A DNA stretch of 64,000 nt from G963720515 sp963720515 (GCA_963720515.1 OY970397.1:1426001-1490000), one strand, 5' to 3'. Counted from the stretch's first letter, positions 19,328 through 27,960 are shown. The notes: generated by a model not told the origin, from the sequence alone. Numbers and translations: made by a program.

Positions 19328-20701
19328 GTGAGCACCGACGCCTCCGCGCTCCAAGCTCCGGCCGCGATCGTCGAGCGGCGGCCCGTGTTCAGGGGCGCAT
19401 GGCTCCTGTCGGGCTCGATGCTCCTGTCCGGCCTGCTGATCTACGCCTTCCACGTGCTGGCCGCACGTGCGCTCGGCCCGGCCGCCTACGGCCAGATCGC
19501 GGTTCTGTGGGCGGCGATGTTCCTCGCCGTGATCGTCCTGTTCCGGCCGATCGAGCAGACGCTCTCGAGGGCGCTCGCGAACCGGCTCGCCCGCGGCGAG
19601 GAGGTCGCAACGGTGCTCCGGTCGGTCACGCTGCTCGCGGCCGCGATCGTCGCGCTCCTGGGCGCCGGGGCGATCGCCGGTTGGAACGCCATCGGTGAGC
19701 GCCTCTTCCTCGGCGACTCGGCGATGACGGCGCTCCTCGTCGCAGGCATCGCGGGATACGGGCTCGCCTATGTCGTCCGCGGCGTGCTCGCCGGCGTTCG
19801 CTGGTTCAACGGCTACGGGGCAAGTCTCGTCGTGGACGCCTTCGCACGCCTGGCGATCGCGGCGCCGCTCCTCGTCGTCGCGTCCAAGCTCACCGCGGCC
19901 ACGGCCGTCGTGGCAGCGGGCGCCGTCGGGGCGCTCGTCCCGCTCTGGGTGGGGCGGGCCCGTGTGACCGAGGCCCTGCACGGGTCGGGCGGAACCCGGT
20001 TCGAGCTCGGGTCCGCGCTCGCCTTCGCGGCGCCGGCAAGCGTCATCGCGATCTCCGACCAGCTCCTCGTGAACGGCGGTTCGCTCCTCGTGATGGTCGA
20101 GGGGGGCGCCGACGCAAGCCGGACTGCCGGGATCGTCTTCGCGGCGACGATGCTCGTGCGCGTGCCGGTCTACGTCTTCCAGGGCTTCGCCGCGTCGCTC
20201 CTTCCGAACCTCACGCACCTGAACGTCGTGGCGGATGCCCAGCGGTTCCGCCGGGCGGTAGCGCAGGCGACCGGGATCCTGCTCCTGGTCGGGGCCGCAA
20301 TCGTGGGCATCGCCGCGATCCTCGGCCCGGAGTCGATGCGGCTCCTCTACGGGAATGAGTTCGATGCCGGCCGGTCAGAGCTCGTCTTGCTAGGGGCCGG
20401 CGTCGGCTGCTACCTCGCGTCGTCGACCCTCTCCCAGGCCCTGCTCGCGCTCGACGCAGGCGGTCGCGCAGCCGTCTGCTGGGCGATCGCAGCCGTGCTC
20501 TTCGTTGGCCTCTACGCGGTTGTTCCGGGAGACGCGCTCATGCGGATAGCCGTCGCCTTCGCCGTCGCAACCCTCGTCACTCTCGTGACGCTCGGGACAG
20601 TCACGCTCTGGCGGCCCCCGACGGAGAGCACCGGTCAGCGTCGTTTGCTAGACGCAGACGGGCCGGCGCCCGAAGGCGCCGGCCCGCTCGAGAGCTCCTA
20701 A
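19328..20701 (+). CDS. Polysaccharide flippase/MATE-like membrane protein (second copy)
   Basis: 457 residues with about 14 helices; FRGAWLLSGSMLLSGLLIYA then HVLAARALGPAAYGQIAVLW is the standard N-terminal MOP-superfamily pattern. GTG at 19328 gives the normal short cytoplasmic N-terminus. It shares little identity with the flippase at 4760-6250, so the two probably serve different glycans or different lineages of the locus. The 3' end contains a perfect 11-bp GC hairpin and overlaps the convergent Rpf-like gene by 4 bp. Confidence 0.85.
   Translation: MSTDASALQAPAAIVERRPVFRGAWLLSGSMLLSGLLIYAFHVLAARALGPAAYGQIAVLWAAMFLAVIVLFRPIEQTLSRALANRLARGEEVATVLRSVTLLAAAIVALLGAGAIAGWNAIGERLFLGDSAMTALLVAGIAGYGLAYVVRGVLAGVRWFNGYGASLVVDAFARLAIAAPLLVVASKLTAATAVVAAGAVGALVPLWVGRARVTEALHGSGGTRFELGSALAFAAPASVIAISDQLLVNGGSLLVMVEGGADASRTAGIVFAATMLVRVPVYVFQGFAASLLPNLTHLNVVADAQRFRRAVAQATGILLLVGAAIVGIAAILGPESMRLLYGNEFDAGRSELVLLGAGVGCYLASSTLSQALLALDAGGRAAVCWAIAAVLFVGLYAVVPGDALMRIAVAFAVATLVTLVTLGTVTLWRPPTESTGQRRLLDADGPAPEGAGPLESS
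20660..20685. terminator. GC-rich hairpin between convergent genes
   Basis: GGGCCGGCGCC (20660-20670) and GGCGCCGGCCC (20675-20685) form a perfect 11-bp stem with a CGAA tetraloop, inside the last codons of the flippase. There is no U-tract, so it may act as a bidirectional pause or Rho-assisted terminator. Confidence 0.45.
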
Positions 20702-21240
20702 ATCAACCCGCAGTAGCGGGCGGTGTTCGGCCACGGGTAGAACCCGCGGCCGCTGCGGTACGCGCGCTCGGCGACCCAGATCTGCTCGAGCGGCGACCAG
20801 TTGTTCGCGGTGCCCTTGCGACGCATGAGATCCCCGCCGTAGGCGCGCTGGAACTGCAGGTCCATCTGCAGTCCGCCGTAGTACCCGTTCCCCGTGTGGG
20901 CCGTCCAGGGGCCCTCGTGGCGGTGGATGCAGAGCCACGCGGCGAGCCGGCGCGGGTGTGTGGCGCGCCAGTGCGCCGCCCGCTCCTCGTCCATCCAGTG
21001 CTGGAGCACCCAGCGCCGGAAGGCATCGCTCGCCGTCCGCTCGGCCATTCGCCCCGAAGGCGTCAGGGGGGCCCGCATGAGCCGCTGCCAGCGCCAGGCT
21101 CCGGAGCGGTGCTCCCGGATCTTGGCCAGCAGCGAAGTCTCGCCGCCCGCGGTCGCGGCGGTCGCGGAGCCCGTGAGGGCGAAGAGTGCGACGAGCGACA
21201 CGGCGAGCGACAGGACCAGAACGCGACCAGGCGTACGCAT
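20698..21240 (-). CDS. Secreted Rpf/transglycosylase-like protein
   Basis: 180 residues. A signal peptide (hydrophobic 7-28, cleavage after GSATA) precedes a linker and a C-terminal domain with WLCIHRHEGPWTAHTGNGYY then GGLQMDLQFQ, matching the lysozyme-like fold of resuscitation-promoting factors and related transglycosylases; the Glu in HRHEG is in the catalytic position. It likely cleaves peptidoglycan outside the cell. A strong Shine-Dalgarno (AAGGAGG) lies just before the ATG. The 207-bp upstream region was inspected for a c-di-AMP (ydaO) riboswitch, but no convincing match was seen. Confidence 0.85.
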   Translation of the reverse strand: MRTPGRVLVLSLAVSLVALFALTGSATAATAGGETSLLAKIREHRSGAWRWQRLMRAPLTPSGRMAERTASDAFRRWVLQHWMDEERAAHWRATHPRRLAAWLCIHRHEGPWTAHTGNGYYGGLQMDLQFQRAYGGDLMRRKGTANNWSPLEQIWVAERAYRSGRGFYPWPNTARYCGLI

Positions 21241-21447
21241 AGACCTCCTTCGGTCGTTTGCAGAGCAACGCCCGCTCGCTTGTTCCGTGTGTGGTGAACG
21301 GGCGTCCGACCGGGTCCGAAGTGCCGCAGATGGCCCGGCCGTGCGACGCCTCCTCGTGGCGCCGACCGCGCGACCCTAGCGAAAGCCGCGCGAACGGCGC
21401 GCAGGTTCCCGGAGTCTCCGCGCGGCAAACGGCACGAGCGTCTGTTG

Positions 21448-22050
21448 CTAGCTCGCGGGGCTTAGCGTCGCGAGCTCCGCGTGGACGAGCTCGAGCGCCC
21501 GGTCGAGCTGACGGCGGTTCGCGGGCGCGTTCAGCCAGCCGCTCGCGCCGGACGGGTGCGGCAGCGGGATCGCGGTCGCCTCGCCGAACGCGAACGTCTG
21601 CCCCACGCACTCGCCAACGCTTCCGTGGCCCAGAAGCTCGCGGATCGCGAGACCCCCCACGGGGACTACGAGGCGTGGCCGGAGGAGCCGGAGCTCGGCC
21701 TCGCGCCAGCGGCGGCAGAGGGCGATCTCGGCGCCGGTCGGCGTCCGGTCGCCGCGGCCCGACGGCGCCTTGCCGGGGTAGCAGCGCGTGACCGACGCGC
21801 AGTAGAAGGTCGCGTAGAAGGCGTCCTCGTCGAGATCGAGCCAGCGACGGAGTGTCCTGCCCGCGCGACCGCGCCACGGCCGCCCCTCCTCGCCCTCGAC
21901 GACGCCCGGCGACTGGCCGAAGAGGTACGCGTGCTGGCCGGCCCGGCCGGCGAACACAGGGAGCGATTCGAGCAGATAGCCCGCCTCCGCGCACGCGCGG
22001 CAACGGCGGTTGTCGCGATGGAGCGACGCGAAGGAGCGGTAGGTGATCAT
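21448..22050 (-). CDS. Uracil-DNA glycosylase family protein (family 4-like)
   Basis: 200 residues. CRACAEAG near the N-terminus resembles the Fe-S ligand region; LFGQSPGVVEGEEGRPWRGR is the water-activating motif A of family 4/5 glycosylases; and IPLPHPSGASGW is the C-terminal leucine/His loop motif (HPS). It excises uracil or other deaminated bases. ATG 22050 is preferred over the far upstream in-frame start because the conserved region begins immediately. It is divergent from and 64 bp away from the SDR gene. Confidence 0.88.
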   Translation of the reverse strand: MITYRSFASLHRDNRRCRACAEAGYLLESLPVFAGRAGQHAYLFGQSPGVVEGEEGRPWRGRAGRTLRRWLDLDEDAFYATFYCASVTRCYPGKAPSGRGDRTPTGAEIALCRRWREAELRLLRPRLVVPVGGLAIRELLGHGSVGECVGQTFAFGEATAIPLPHPSGASGWLNAPANRRQLDRALELVHAELATLSPAS

Positions 22051-22114
22051 CCTCGACTCGCGTTCAGCGTTGCAGACGCGGCTCAACGTCCGGCGGATGT
22101 GCGAAGAAGCCCCG

Positions 22115-22891
22115 ATGAACACGGGCTTAGGCGGCCGGCGCGTCCTCGTGACCGGCGCCTCGGGCGGGATCGGCGCCGCGACCGCGCGCGCGTTTGCCGC
22201 CGAGGGCTGCCGCATCGCGGTGCACTACAACCGCGGGCGCGAGCGAGCCGAGGCCGTGGCGGCGGAGCTGGACCGGGCGGTCGTGGTACAGGCGGACCTG
22301 ACCCGCGAGGAGGAAGCGGACCGGCTCTTCGCCGAGGTCGTGGACGGCCTCGGCGGCGTGGACGTCTGCGCCGCCGTCGCCGGGGTGTGGCCCGAGGAGG
22401 ACGTGCCCGTGTGGGAGCTCCCGCTCGAGCGCTGGCGGGCGACGCTCGACGCGAACCTGACGGCCACGTTCCTCACCGCCCGCGGGTTTCTCCGCGAGGT
22501 CGCGAAGAGCGGGCACGGCTCGCTCGTGCTCGTCGCCTCGACGGCCGGGGTCTTCGGCGAGGCCGGCCATGCGGACTACGCGTCGGCCAAGTCGGCCATC
22601 GCGCACGGGCTCGTGCTGTCGCTGAAGAACGAGGTGGTGCGGGTCGCCTCGTGTGCACGGGTGAACGTTGTCGCCCCGGGCTGGACGGAGTCGCCCATGA
22701 CCCGCGACTCGCTTGAGGACCCGGGCGTGATCGACCGCGTCACGAAGACGATGGCGCTGCGGAAGGTCGCGCAACCCGAGGACGTGGCGCGCCAGATCGT
22801 CGTCCTCGCCTCGGACGAGCTCTCGGGCCACGTCACGGGCCAGATCGTCCTGGTCGCGGGCGGCATGGAGGGCCGCCTCCTCCACGACTGA
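22115..22891 (+). CDS. Short-chain dehydrogenase/reductase
   Basis: 258 residues. VLVTGASGGIGAATARAFA is the NAD(P) motif, LVASTAGVFGEAGHADYASA then K completes the Ser-Tyr-Lys triad, and VVAPGWTESPM follows. It resembles 3-oxoacyl-ACP reductase (FabG)-type enzymes with unknown substrate. The start at ATG 22115 puts the Rossmann motif near the N-terminus; an upstream ATG at 22043 is unlikely because it would overlap the divergent glycosylase gene. Confidence 0.9.
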   Translation: MNTGLGGRRVLVTGASGGIGAATARAFAAEGCRIAVHYNRGRERAEAVAAELDRAVVVQADLTREEEADRLFAEVVDGLGGVDVCAAVAGVWPEEDVPVWELPLERWRATLDANLTATFLTARGFLREVAKSGHGSLVLVASTAGVFGEAGHADYASAKSAIAHGLVLSLKNEVVRVASCARVNVVAPGWTESPMTRDSLEDPGVIDRVTKTMALRKVAQPEDVARQIVVLASDELSGHVTGQIVLVAGGMEGRLLHD

Positions 22892-22900
22892 GGCCCATCG

Positions 22901-22937
22901 GGCCACGGCCCGGTGCCAGGCAACGTGTCATGGCCGG
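22901..22937. repeat. Dispersed intergenic repeat, copy A
   Basis: Core CGGTGCCAGGCAACGTG followed by TCATGGCCGG. A second copy at 23051-23084 differs by one base in that core, and a diverged third copy lies at 55588-55634. All are intergenic, which suggests a REP-like family. Confidence 0.5.
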
Positions 22938-23050
22938 AGTCGACGCGCCCCCGGGCGCGCTTCTCCGAAGCGGCGGAAGATTGCTACTCAGGAACGTCCA
23001 GAGCTCCCTTCGGAGGTCAGATCGCTCACGTGTCCGCAACGGTCGTGTCC

Positions 23051-23084
23051 CGGTGCCAGGCAACGTGCCATGGCCGGAGGGGAC
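23051..23084. repeat. Dispersed intergenic repeat, copy B
   Basis: CGGTGCCAGGCAACGTG then CCATGGCCGGAGGGGAC, 114 bp downstream of copy A and in the same orientation, directly before the tRNA-Ser gene. Confidence 0.5.
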
Positions 23085-23115
23085 GAGCTGGTGTGTGGCA
23101 CGATGGTGCCCGCGC

Positions 23116-23204
23116 GGAGAGGTGTCCGAGTGGCCTAAGGAGCGCGACTGGAAATCGCGTACCCGGCGAAAGTTGGGTCGCGGGTTCAAATCCCGCCCTC
23201 TCCG
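23116..23204 (+). tRNA. tRNA-Ser(GGA)
   Basis: An 89-nt class II tRNA. Acceptor arms GGAGAGG/CCTCTCC, D-arm TCCGAGTGGCCTAAGGA, anticodon arm CGCGA-CTGGAAA-TCGCG giving anticodon GGA, a long variable arm (ACCCGGCGAAAGTTGGGT) and T-arm GCGGGTTCAAATCCCGC. The 3' CCA is not encoded. The long variable arm and GGA anticodon identify serine. Confidence 0.97.
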
Positions 23205-23243
23205 CCTTGGAGGCGTGGCGGCGGGACCCGGCGGGGCCCGCCG

Positions 23244-23816
23244 TTAGCGCTGCGTCGACGCGACGACGAACGCGGCGACGTCCTGGATCTCGCCGCCGCC
23301 CAGCTGATCCTTGAACGCGGGCATCCCGCCGCCGCCGTTCTCCACCTGCTGGACCACGGCGTCGAAGGACGGCTTGAGGTCGTCGAGATTCGGCCCGACC
23401 GTTCCGGTCGCGTTCGCGGCGGCCAGGGTGTGGCAGGTGGCGCAGCCCGCGCTCGCAAAGACCGCCTTGCCCTTCGCCGCGTCGCCGCCGCCGCCGCCCG
23501 GACCCTCGGAGCCGCCCGTATCGGTGGAGCCAGAGGTCTCGGTCGGCGTGCTCGCCGGCGGGGGCGGCGGCGAGGTCTCGGTGGCGCCGGTCTGCGTCTC
23601 GGCCGCGGCCGGCTCCTCGTTCTCGCCCTCCTCCGCGCCGAGCTTCTCGACCGAGACGAGCATCGCGAGCACGAGGAGCGCCGAGACGAGGACAAAGAGC
23701 CCGATGCGTCGTCCGGGGAACTCCGGCCGCGACCGGGGCACCACGAGCGAGACGATCAGGCTGAATCCGACGAGGACGGCGCAGACGACCGCGAGGATGA
23801 CGTCGTTCCGGCTCAT
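23244..23816 (-). CDS. Membrane-anchored class I cytochrome c
   Basis: 190 residues: TM helices at about 6-26 and 38-58, a Pro/Thr/Gly-rich extracytoplasmic linker (65-112), then a small cytochrome c domain with heme motif CATCH at 125-129 and the Met ligand in GGGMPAF (Met165). It would carry electrons on the outer face of the membrane, probably to a terminal oxidase or other respiratory partner not in this window. It is divergent from uppP across a gap of only 26 bp. Confidence 0.9.
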   Translation of the reverse strand: MSRNDVILAVVCAVLVGFSLIVSLVVPRSRPEFPGRRIGLFVLVSALLVLAMLVSVEKLGAEEGENEEPAAAETQTGATETSPPPPPASTPTETSGSTDTGGSEGPGGGGGDAAKGKAVFASAGCATCHTLAAANATGTVGPNLDDLKPSFDAVVQQVENGGGGMPAFKDQLGGGEIQDVAAFVVASTQR

Positions 23817-23826
23817 CGGAGTCGCA

Positions 23827-23832
23827 TACGAT
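23827..23832. promoter_or_regulatory. Shared divergent -10 region of cytochrome c and uppP
   Basis: The 26-bp gap contains TACGAT reading right (10 nt before the uppP ATG) and its complement gives TATCGT reading left, about 11 nt before the cytochrome c ATG. The two leaderless-type promoters would overlap. Confidence 0.4.
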
Positions 23833-23842
23833 AACGAGCGGC

Positions 23843-24781
23843 ATGGGCCGCGTCGGGATCTACGGCTGCGCCGCGGCCGCGCTCATAGTCGCCGTCGTCC
23901 TGGCACTCGCCGGGGTGGGTGAGGCGGCGGGCGCTCTCACTGACTGGCAGGCGCTCGTCCTCGGGCTCGTCCAGGGGTTCACCGAACTCCTGCCGATCTC
24001 GTCGTCGGGCCACCTGATCCTCGTCCCGTGGCTCTTCGACTGGACGTACCTCGAGACGCACGACGCGTTCAACCAGACCTTCGACGTGGCGCTCCACCTC
24101 GGCACGCTGATCGCCGTCGCCGCCTACTTCTGGCACGAGGTGGTCGACCTGCTCCGCGGGCTCGTCTCGAGTATCCGCAAGCGGCGCATCGAGACGACGA
24201 ACGAGCGGATCGTGTGGCTCCTCGCGGCGGCCACCGTCCCGGCGGCGCTCGTCGGCGCGCTCGGCGAGGACTTCATCGTGGAGCACCTCGGCGAGCCCTG
24301 GCAGATCGCCATCTGCTTCATCGTCTTCGGGCTCCTACTCTGGGCGGCCGACCGCTCGCCGACTACACGCGTAATGGAGGACGTGCGCCTTCGCGACGCA
24401 CTCGGCATCGGCCTCGCGCAGGCGCTCGCGCTCATGCCGGGCGTCTCGCGCTCCGGCATCACGATCACCGCGGCCCGGTTCCTCAAGCTCGACCGCGACT
24501 CGGCCGCGCGCTTCTCGTTCCTGCTCCTCCTGCCGACGACCCTCGGCGCGGTCGTCTTCAAGGGGACGAAGGACGTGCTCCTCGCCGACCTGCCGCCGGG
24601 CTCGACAGGGCCGTTCGTGGTCGGAACGCTCGCAGCCGTCGCGGGCGGGCTGATCGCGATCCGGCTCCTCCTCGACTACGTGCGACGCCACACGTATTCG
24701 GTCTTCGTCGCGTACCGCCTGATCGCGGCCGGGGTGATCATCCTCCTGATCGCGACCGGCGCCCGCAGCGCAACCTTCTAG
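23843..24781 (+). CDS. uppP: Undecaprenyl-diphosphatase
   Basis: 312 residues; the UppP/BacA integral-membrane enzyme that dephosphorylates undecaprenyl diphosphate to recycle the lipid carrier for peptidoglycan and surface glycan synthesis. Catalytic motifs are intact: GLVQGFTELLPISSSGHL near residue 40 and PGVSRSGITI in the second half. About eight TM helices; the N-terminal helix ending GVGEAAG is somewhat longer than usual and could be signal-like. A functional link to the polysaccharide locus upstream is plausible. Confidence 0.96.
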   Translation: MGRVGIYGCAAAALIVAVVLALAGVGEAAGALTDWQALVLGLVQGFTELLPISSSGHLILVPWLFDWTYLETHDAFNQTFDVALHLGTLIAVAAYFWHEVVDLLRGLVSSIRKRRIETTNERIVWLLAAATVPAALVGALGEDFIVEHLGEPWQIAICFIVFGLLLWAADRSPTTRVMEDVRLRDALGIGLAQALALMPGVSRSGITITAARFLKLDRDSAARFSFLLLLPTTLGAVVFKGTKDVLLADLPPGSTGPFVVGTLAAVAGGLIAIRLLLDYVRRHTYSVFVAYRLIAAGVIILLIATGARSATF

Positions 24782-24823
24782 CGCAGCCGTTTCGTCATCT
24801 ACGATCGGGGCGAGGAACCGCCG

Positions 24824-25894
24824 ATGCAGGACACTGCCCGCCGCGCGTTCGTCGCCGCACTCGTCGTGGGCGGCGTGCTCGTGCTCGGGCTCGCGCTCTG
24901 GAAGCTCCGGCTCCTGCTCGCGCTCCTCATCCTCGCCGTGACGATCGCGGCCGCCATGCGCCCCGGCGTCGAGGCGTTGCGGCGCCGCGGGATCCCGCGT
25001 GGGATCGGCGTCGGCGTCCACTACCTCGGCCTGATCGCCGTCATCGGGCTGCTCATCTACTTCGTCGTCCCGACGGCGATCGACCAGATCCAGGAGGCGG
25101 TGCCGACGTCGCAGTCCGAGCTCCGGGCGGAGGCGCGCTCGTCGACCGGCCTCAAGCAGCGCGTCCTCCTCTCGATCCAGGAGCGGCTCGAGGAGCTGCC
25201 GAGCGCCGAGCGGATCGCCGAACGGGCGGTGGACCCGGCCCTCGAGATCGGCGTTCGCGCATTCGAGATCCTCGTCTTCATCTTCTTCACCTTCGCGTCG
25301 GCCGCCTACTGGATCTTCGAGCGCGACCGCGCAGTCGGCCTCGTCGTCGGGCTCCTGCCCGGGCCGCGGCGCAAGATCGTCCGCGACACGTGGAACCTGA
25401 TCGACCTGAAGCTCGGCGCCTACGTGCGCGGACAGCTCGTGCTCATGGCACTCGTGGCGACCGTGCTCTCGATCGCGTTCTGGGCGATCGGCCTGCCGTT
25501 CTGGCTCCTGATCGGCATCTTCGCCGGGATCGTCGAGATCGTCCCCGTGCTCGGGCCGCTCATCGCAGGCGCGCTCGCGGTCGGCGTCGGCCTGACGGTG
25601 TCGTGGGGCCTCGCGCTCGCCGCGGGGATCGTGGTGCTCACCGTGCGGCTGCTCGAGGACTACCTCATCATCCCGCGCGTCCTCGGCGACGCGGTCGGGC
25701 TCACGCCGCTGACCGTGCTCGTCGCTGTGCTCGCGACCGCGACCCTCTTCGGCGGCTTCGCGGTGCTCCTCGCCATCCCGCTCGCGGCCGTCGCGGCGAC
25801 CCTGATCGACGTCCTGCTCCGCCATCGCGACCCGGCGGAGGAGGAGGTCCCGACGGTCATCTTCCCGGCCCGGGACGTCGAGGCCGCGGAGTAG
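24824..25894 (+). CDS. AI-2E family transporter
   Basis: 356 residues with the typical pattern of this family: two or three N-terminal helices, a soluble stretch (about 90-145), then a block of five helices containing AYVRGQLVLMALVATVLS and IVPVLGPLIAG. RLLEDYLIIPRVLGDAVGL is the conserved C-terminal signature. Members include the AI-2 exporter TqsA and Na+/H+ antiporters, so substrate is open. It lies 42 bp after uppP and is probably co-transcribed. A short GC hairpin region (25937-25975) follows the stop. Confidence 0.9.
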   Translation: MQDTARRAFVAALVVGGVLVLGLALWKLRLLLALLILAVTIAAAMRPGVEALRRRGIPRGIGVGVHYLGLIAVIGLLIYFVVPTAIDQIQEAVPTSQSELRAEARSSTGLKQRVLLSIQERLEELPSAERIAERAVDPALEIGVRAFEILVFIFFTFASAAYWIFERDRAVGLVVGLLPGPRRKIVRDTWNLIDLKLGAYVRGQLVLMALVATVLSIAFWAIGLPFWLLIGIFAGIVEIVPVLGPLIAGALAVGVGLTVSWGLALAAGIVVLTVRLLEDYLIIPRVLGDAVGLTPLTVLVAVLATATLFGGFAVLLAIPLAAVAATLIDVLLRHRDPAEEEVPTVIFPARDVEAAE

Positions 25895-26063
25895 CCCTGC
25901 CGGATGCGGCCCGGGCGCGTCCGGGGGCGTTCCGGGCCCCACGTGCCCCCAAGGGGGCGGCGGCCCCCCTGGAACTCACGCTACCCGGGCGCCGCTCGCG
26001 CATGGTGACGCGGGCGTGGCCGAATGTGTGTCGAAATGCGTGCGGTGTGACGCGAGGCCCGGC

Positions 26064-27318
26064 TTACGCGGCGAACGGGCTCGGCCCGTCGTCGTCGTCC
26101 GTTCGCGCCCAGCCCCACGGCTCCGGCTGCTCGGGCTCCTCGGCGGGCTCGGCCGCCTCGGGCTCTGGCTCGTCGGCGCGGCTCCAGGCGAACGTCGTCT
26201 CGACCTCGGGCTCCGTCTCGGGCTCGTCGGTGCGGCTCCACGCGAACGTCGTCTCGGCCTCGGGCTCCGTCTCGGGCTCGTCGGGGCGGCTCCAGCCGGA
26301 CAGCCGAGACGCCACCGAGTCGTCCGGCCCGGGCCCTTGCGGGCGGGGCCATTCGGCCGGCCGCGCCAGCGTGCCCTGCACCTGGGCGACGTAGGTAGCG
26401 AGCTCGCGCTCCTTGCGCTCGAGCCGCTCGCGCAGCTCGGCGAGCTCGGTCCGCTCGCGTTCGACCGCCTCGAGCTCGACCTCGCCGCGCCCCGCATCGC
26501 GGAGCACGTCGTCCTCGGCATCGGCGATCGCCCGTTCCCGGTCGGCCAGCTGAATCTCGCGCTCCTCGTGCTTCCGCTCGAGCCGCTCGATGCGGGCCTT
26601 CTCGGAATCCGTGAGCGTCTCGGCGTCGGCGACCTCGGCCTCGCGGCCGGCGACGGCGCGCTCGCGCTCGGCGAGATCGCGCTCGCGGCGGGTGAGCCGG
26701 TCGGCGAGCTCGGACAGCTCGGTGTTTCTTGCCTCGAGTTCCTCGACCGAGCCGACGGCCGCCTCGCGGCGCTCGACCTCGGCGATCCGGGCAGCGAGCT
26801 CCTGGCGTCGCTGCCCCAGCTCGAGCGCGGAGCGGGCTCGTTGTCGCTCGGAGTCGTCGACGGCGCGCAATGCTTCCTCAGCTCGCGCCCGCGCCTCCTC
26901 GGCCGCTTCGGTCCGGCCGCGGAGCTCATCGATCCACCGCTCCTGAAGCTCGTTCCGCCGCAGCTGATCCTTGACGTACCGCTCACGCTGGTCGGCCTCC
27001 GCCTGCGTGGTCGCAACCCGCTCGCCCGCCTCGACGAGCTCCGCGCGAACGCGCGCCAGCTCTGCGTCGCGCTCCTCGAGCTCGTGGAGCAGCGCCTCGA
27101 GCTGCGTGCGCTCGTCCTCGTACGCAGGCCCGAGCCGCGCGATGCGCCGGTCGAGATCCTGCGCGCGCGACTCGGCGGCCGCGACGGACGCGGTCCGCTC
27201 CTCGAGCTCCTCGAGCGCGCCGGCCAGGCGGCCGCTTCGCTGCTCGCCGAAGCCACCGACGATGTCGGCGGCGTTTCTTCAGGAAGTACTCCTCGATTCT
27301 GCGTCGCAAGAGGGCCAT
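26064..27318 (-). CDS. DivIVA-like coiled-coil protein (one frameshift)
   Basis: ATG 27318, preceded by GGAG, opens MALLRRRIEEYFLKK. Deleting one C near 27273 joins this to AADIVGGFGEQ and to about 250 residues of uninterrupted heptad coiled coil rich in Glu/Arg (27270-26400). The C-terminal third is acidic with three copies of an FAWSR-type repeat. The organisation (short N-terminal segment, long coiled coil, acidic tail) resembles DivIVA/Wag31-type scaffolds, but no domain identity is certain. Without the correction the frame meets TGA at 27281, so this is either an assembly error or a true +1 shift. Confidence 0.6.
26165..26300. repeat. Tandem ~60-bp repeat in coiled-coil gene
   Basis: The antisense strand encodes WSRPDEPETEPEAETTFA, then WSRTDEPETEPEVETTFA, then WSRADEPEPEAAE. 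The first two units are nearly identical at DNA level (the GGGCTCGTCGG and CTCCGTCTCGGG blocks recur), which indicates recent tandem duplication. Confidence 0.7.
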
Positions 27319-27409
27319 AAGCTCACTCCGGCGCCGCAGGACCGGATTGCTACCCCAACTGTCGCCACGCCGGCGCCGCGGCGGCAATACCCCGGTCGAG
27401 GGTGCCTGG

Positions 27410-27415
27410 GATAAT
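27410..27415 (+). promoter_or_regulatory. -10 box of a leaderless promoter
   Basis: GATAAT ends 6 nt before the cupin ATG at 27422, with no ribosome-binding site between. Confidence 0.5.
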
Positions 27416-27421
27416 CCCCGC

Positions 27422-27895
27422 ATGAAACGGGTCAACCTCTTCACGGCCGCGAGCGAATTCGACGCCGACGATCCCGACGGCTTCAAGGCGGGGATGCTCC
27501 GCTTCGGCCCGTCGCTCGGCGCGACGCTCATCGGCGGCACGATCTACGACCTTCCGCCCGGCCAGTCGAACTGCCCGTACCACTACGAGTACGGATGCGA
27601 GGAGTGGCTGATCGTCGTCGCGGGACGCCTGACGCTTCGCCATCCGGAGGGCGAGGACGTCCTCGAGCCGGGCGACGTGGTCGGCTTTCCCGAGGGCCCC
27701 GAGGGAGCGCACAGGCTGACGAACGCCCACGACGAGCCCTGCCGCGTGCTCATGCTCTCCACGAAGGGCGAGCCGGCCGTCGCCGTCTACCCGGACAGCG
27801 ACAAGATCGGCGTCTGGCCCGGCGGCGACGACGACAAGATCATGGTTCGCCGGGAGAGCAACGTCGACTACTGGGACGGCGAGGCCGAGACCTAG
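27422..27895 (+). CDS. Cupin-domain protein
   Basis: 157 residues forming a single cupin barrel: motif 1 is represented by CPYHYEYGCEEWLIVVAGR and motif 2 by GDVVGFPEGPEGAHRL. His and Glu ligand candidates are present, so a metal-binding small-molecule enzyme or sugar isomerase-like role is possible, but no substrate can be assigned. A leaderless -10 box precedes it, and an earlier in-frame start at 27347 would cut through that promoter. Confidence 0.85.
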   Translation: MKRVNLFTAASEFDADDPDGFKAGMLRFGPSLGATLIGGTIYDLPPGQSNCPYHYEYGCEEWLIVVAGRLTLRHPEGEDVLEPGDVVGFPEGPEGAHRLTNAHDEPCRVLMLSTKGEPAVAVYPDSDKIGVWPGGDDDKIMVRRESNVDYWDGEAET

Positions 27896-27947
27896 GATCG
27901 TCGCGCAGGCCGTCCTGAACGCGCCGCCGCACGGCCTCCCCGAGCAC

Positions 27948-27953
27948 TAGGCT
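27948..27953 (+). promoter_or_regulatory. -10 box of the transporter operon
   Basis: TAGGCT ends 7 nt before the ATG at 27961, consistent with a leaderless transcript for the five-gene operon. Confidence 0.5.
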
Positions 27954-27960
27954 CCGCTCC

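Noticed and set aside
21241..21447. Possible c-di-AMP (ydaO) riboswitch before the Rpf-like gene
   Set aside because: Such riboswitches often precede rpf genes in Actinobacteria, but the conserved core was not found by eye.
22913..23314. Plus-strand frame through the repeats and tRNA-Ser
   Set aside because: It runs through a clear tRNA gene and intergenic repeats and has no protein pattern.
24335..25942. 535-codon minus-strand frame antisense to uppP and the AI-2E transporter
   Set aside because: Charged low-complexity sequence; the plus strand has recognised enzymes.
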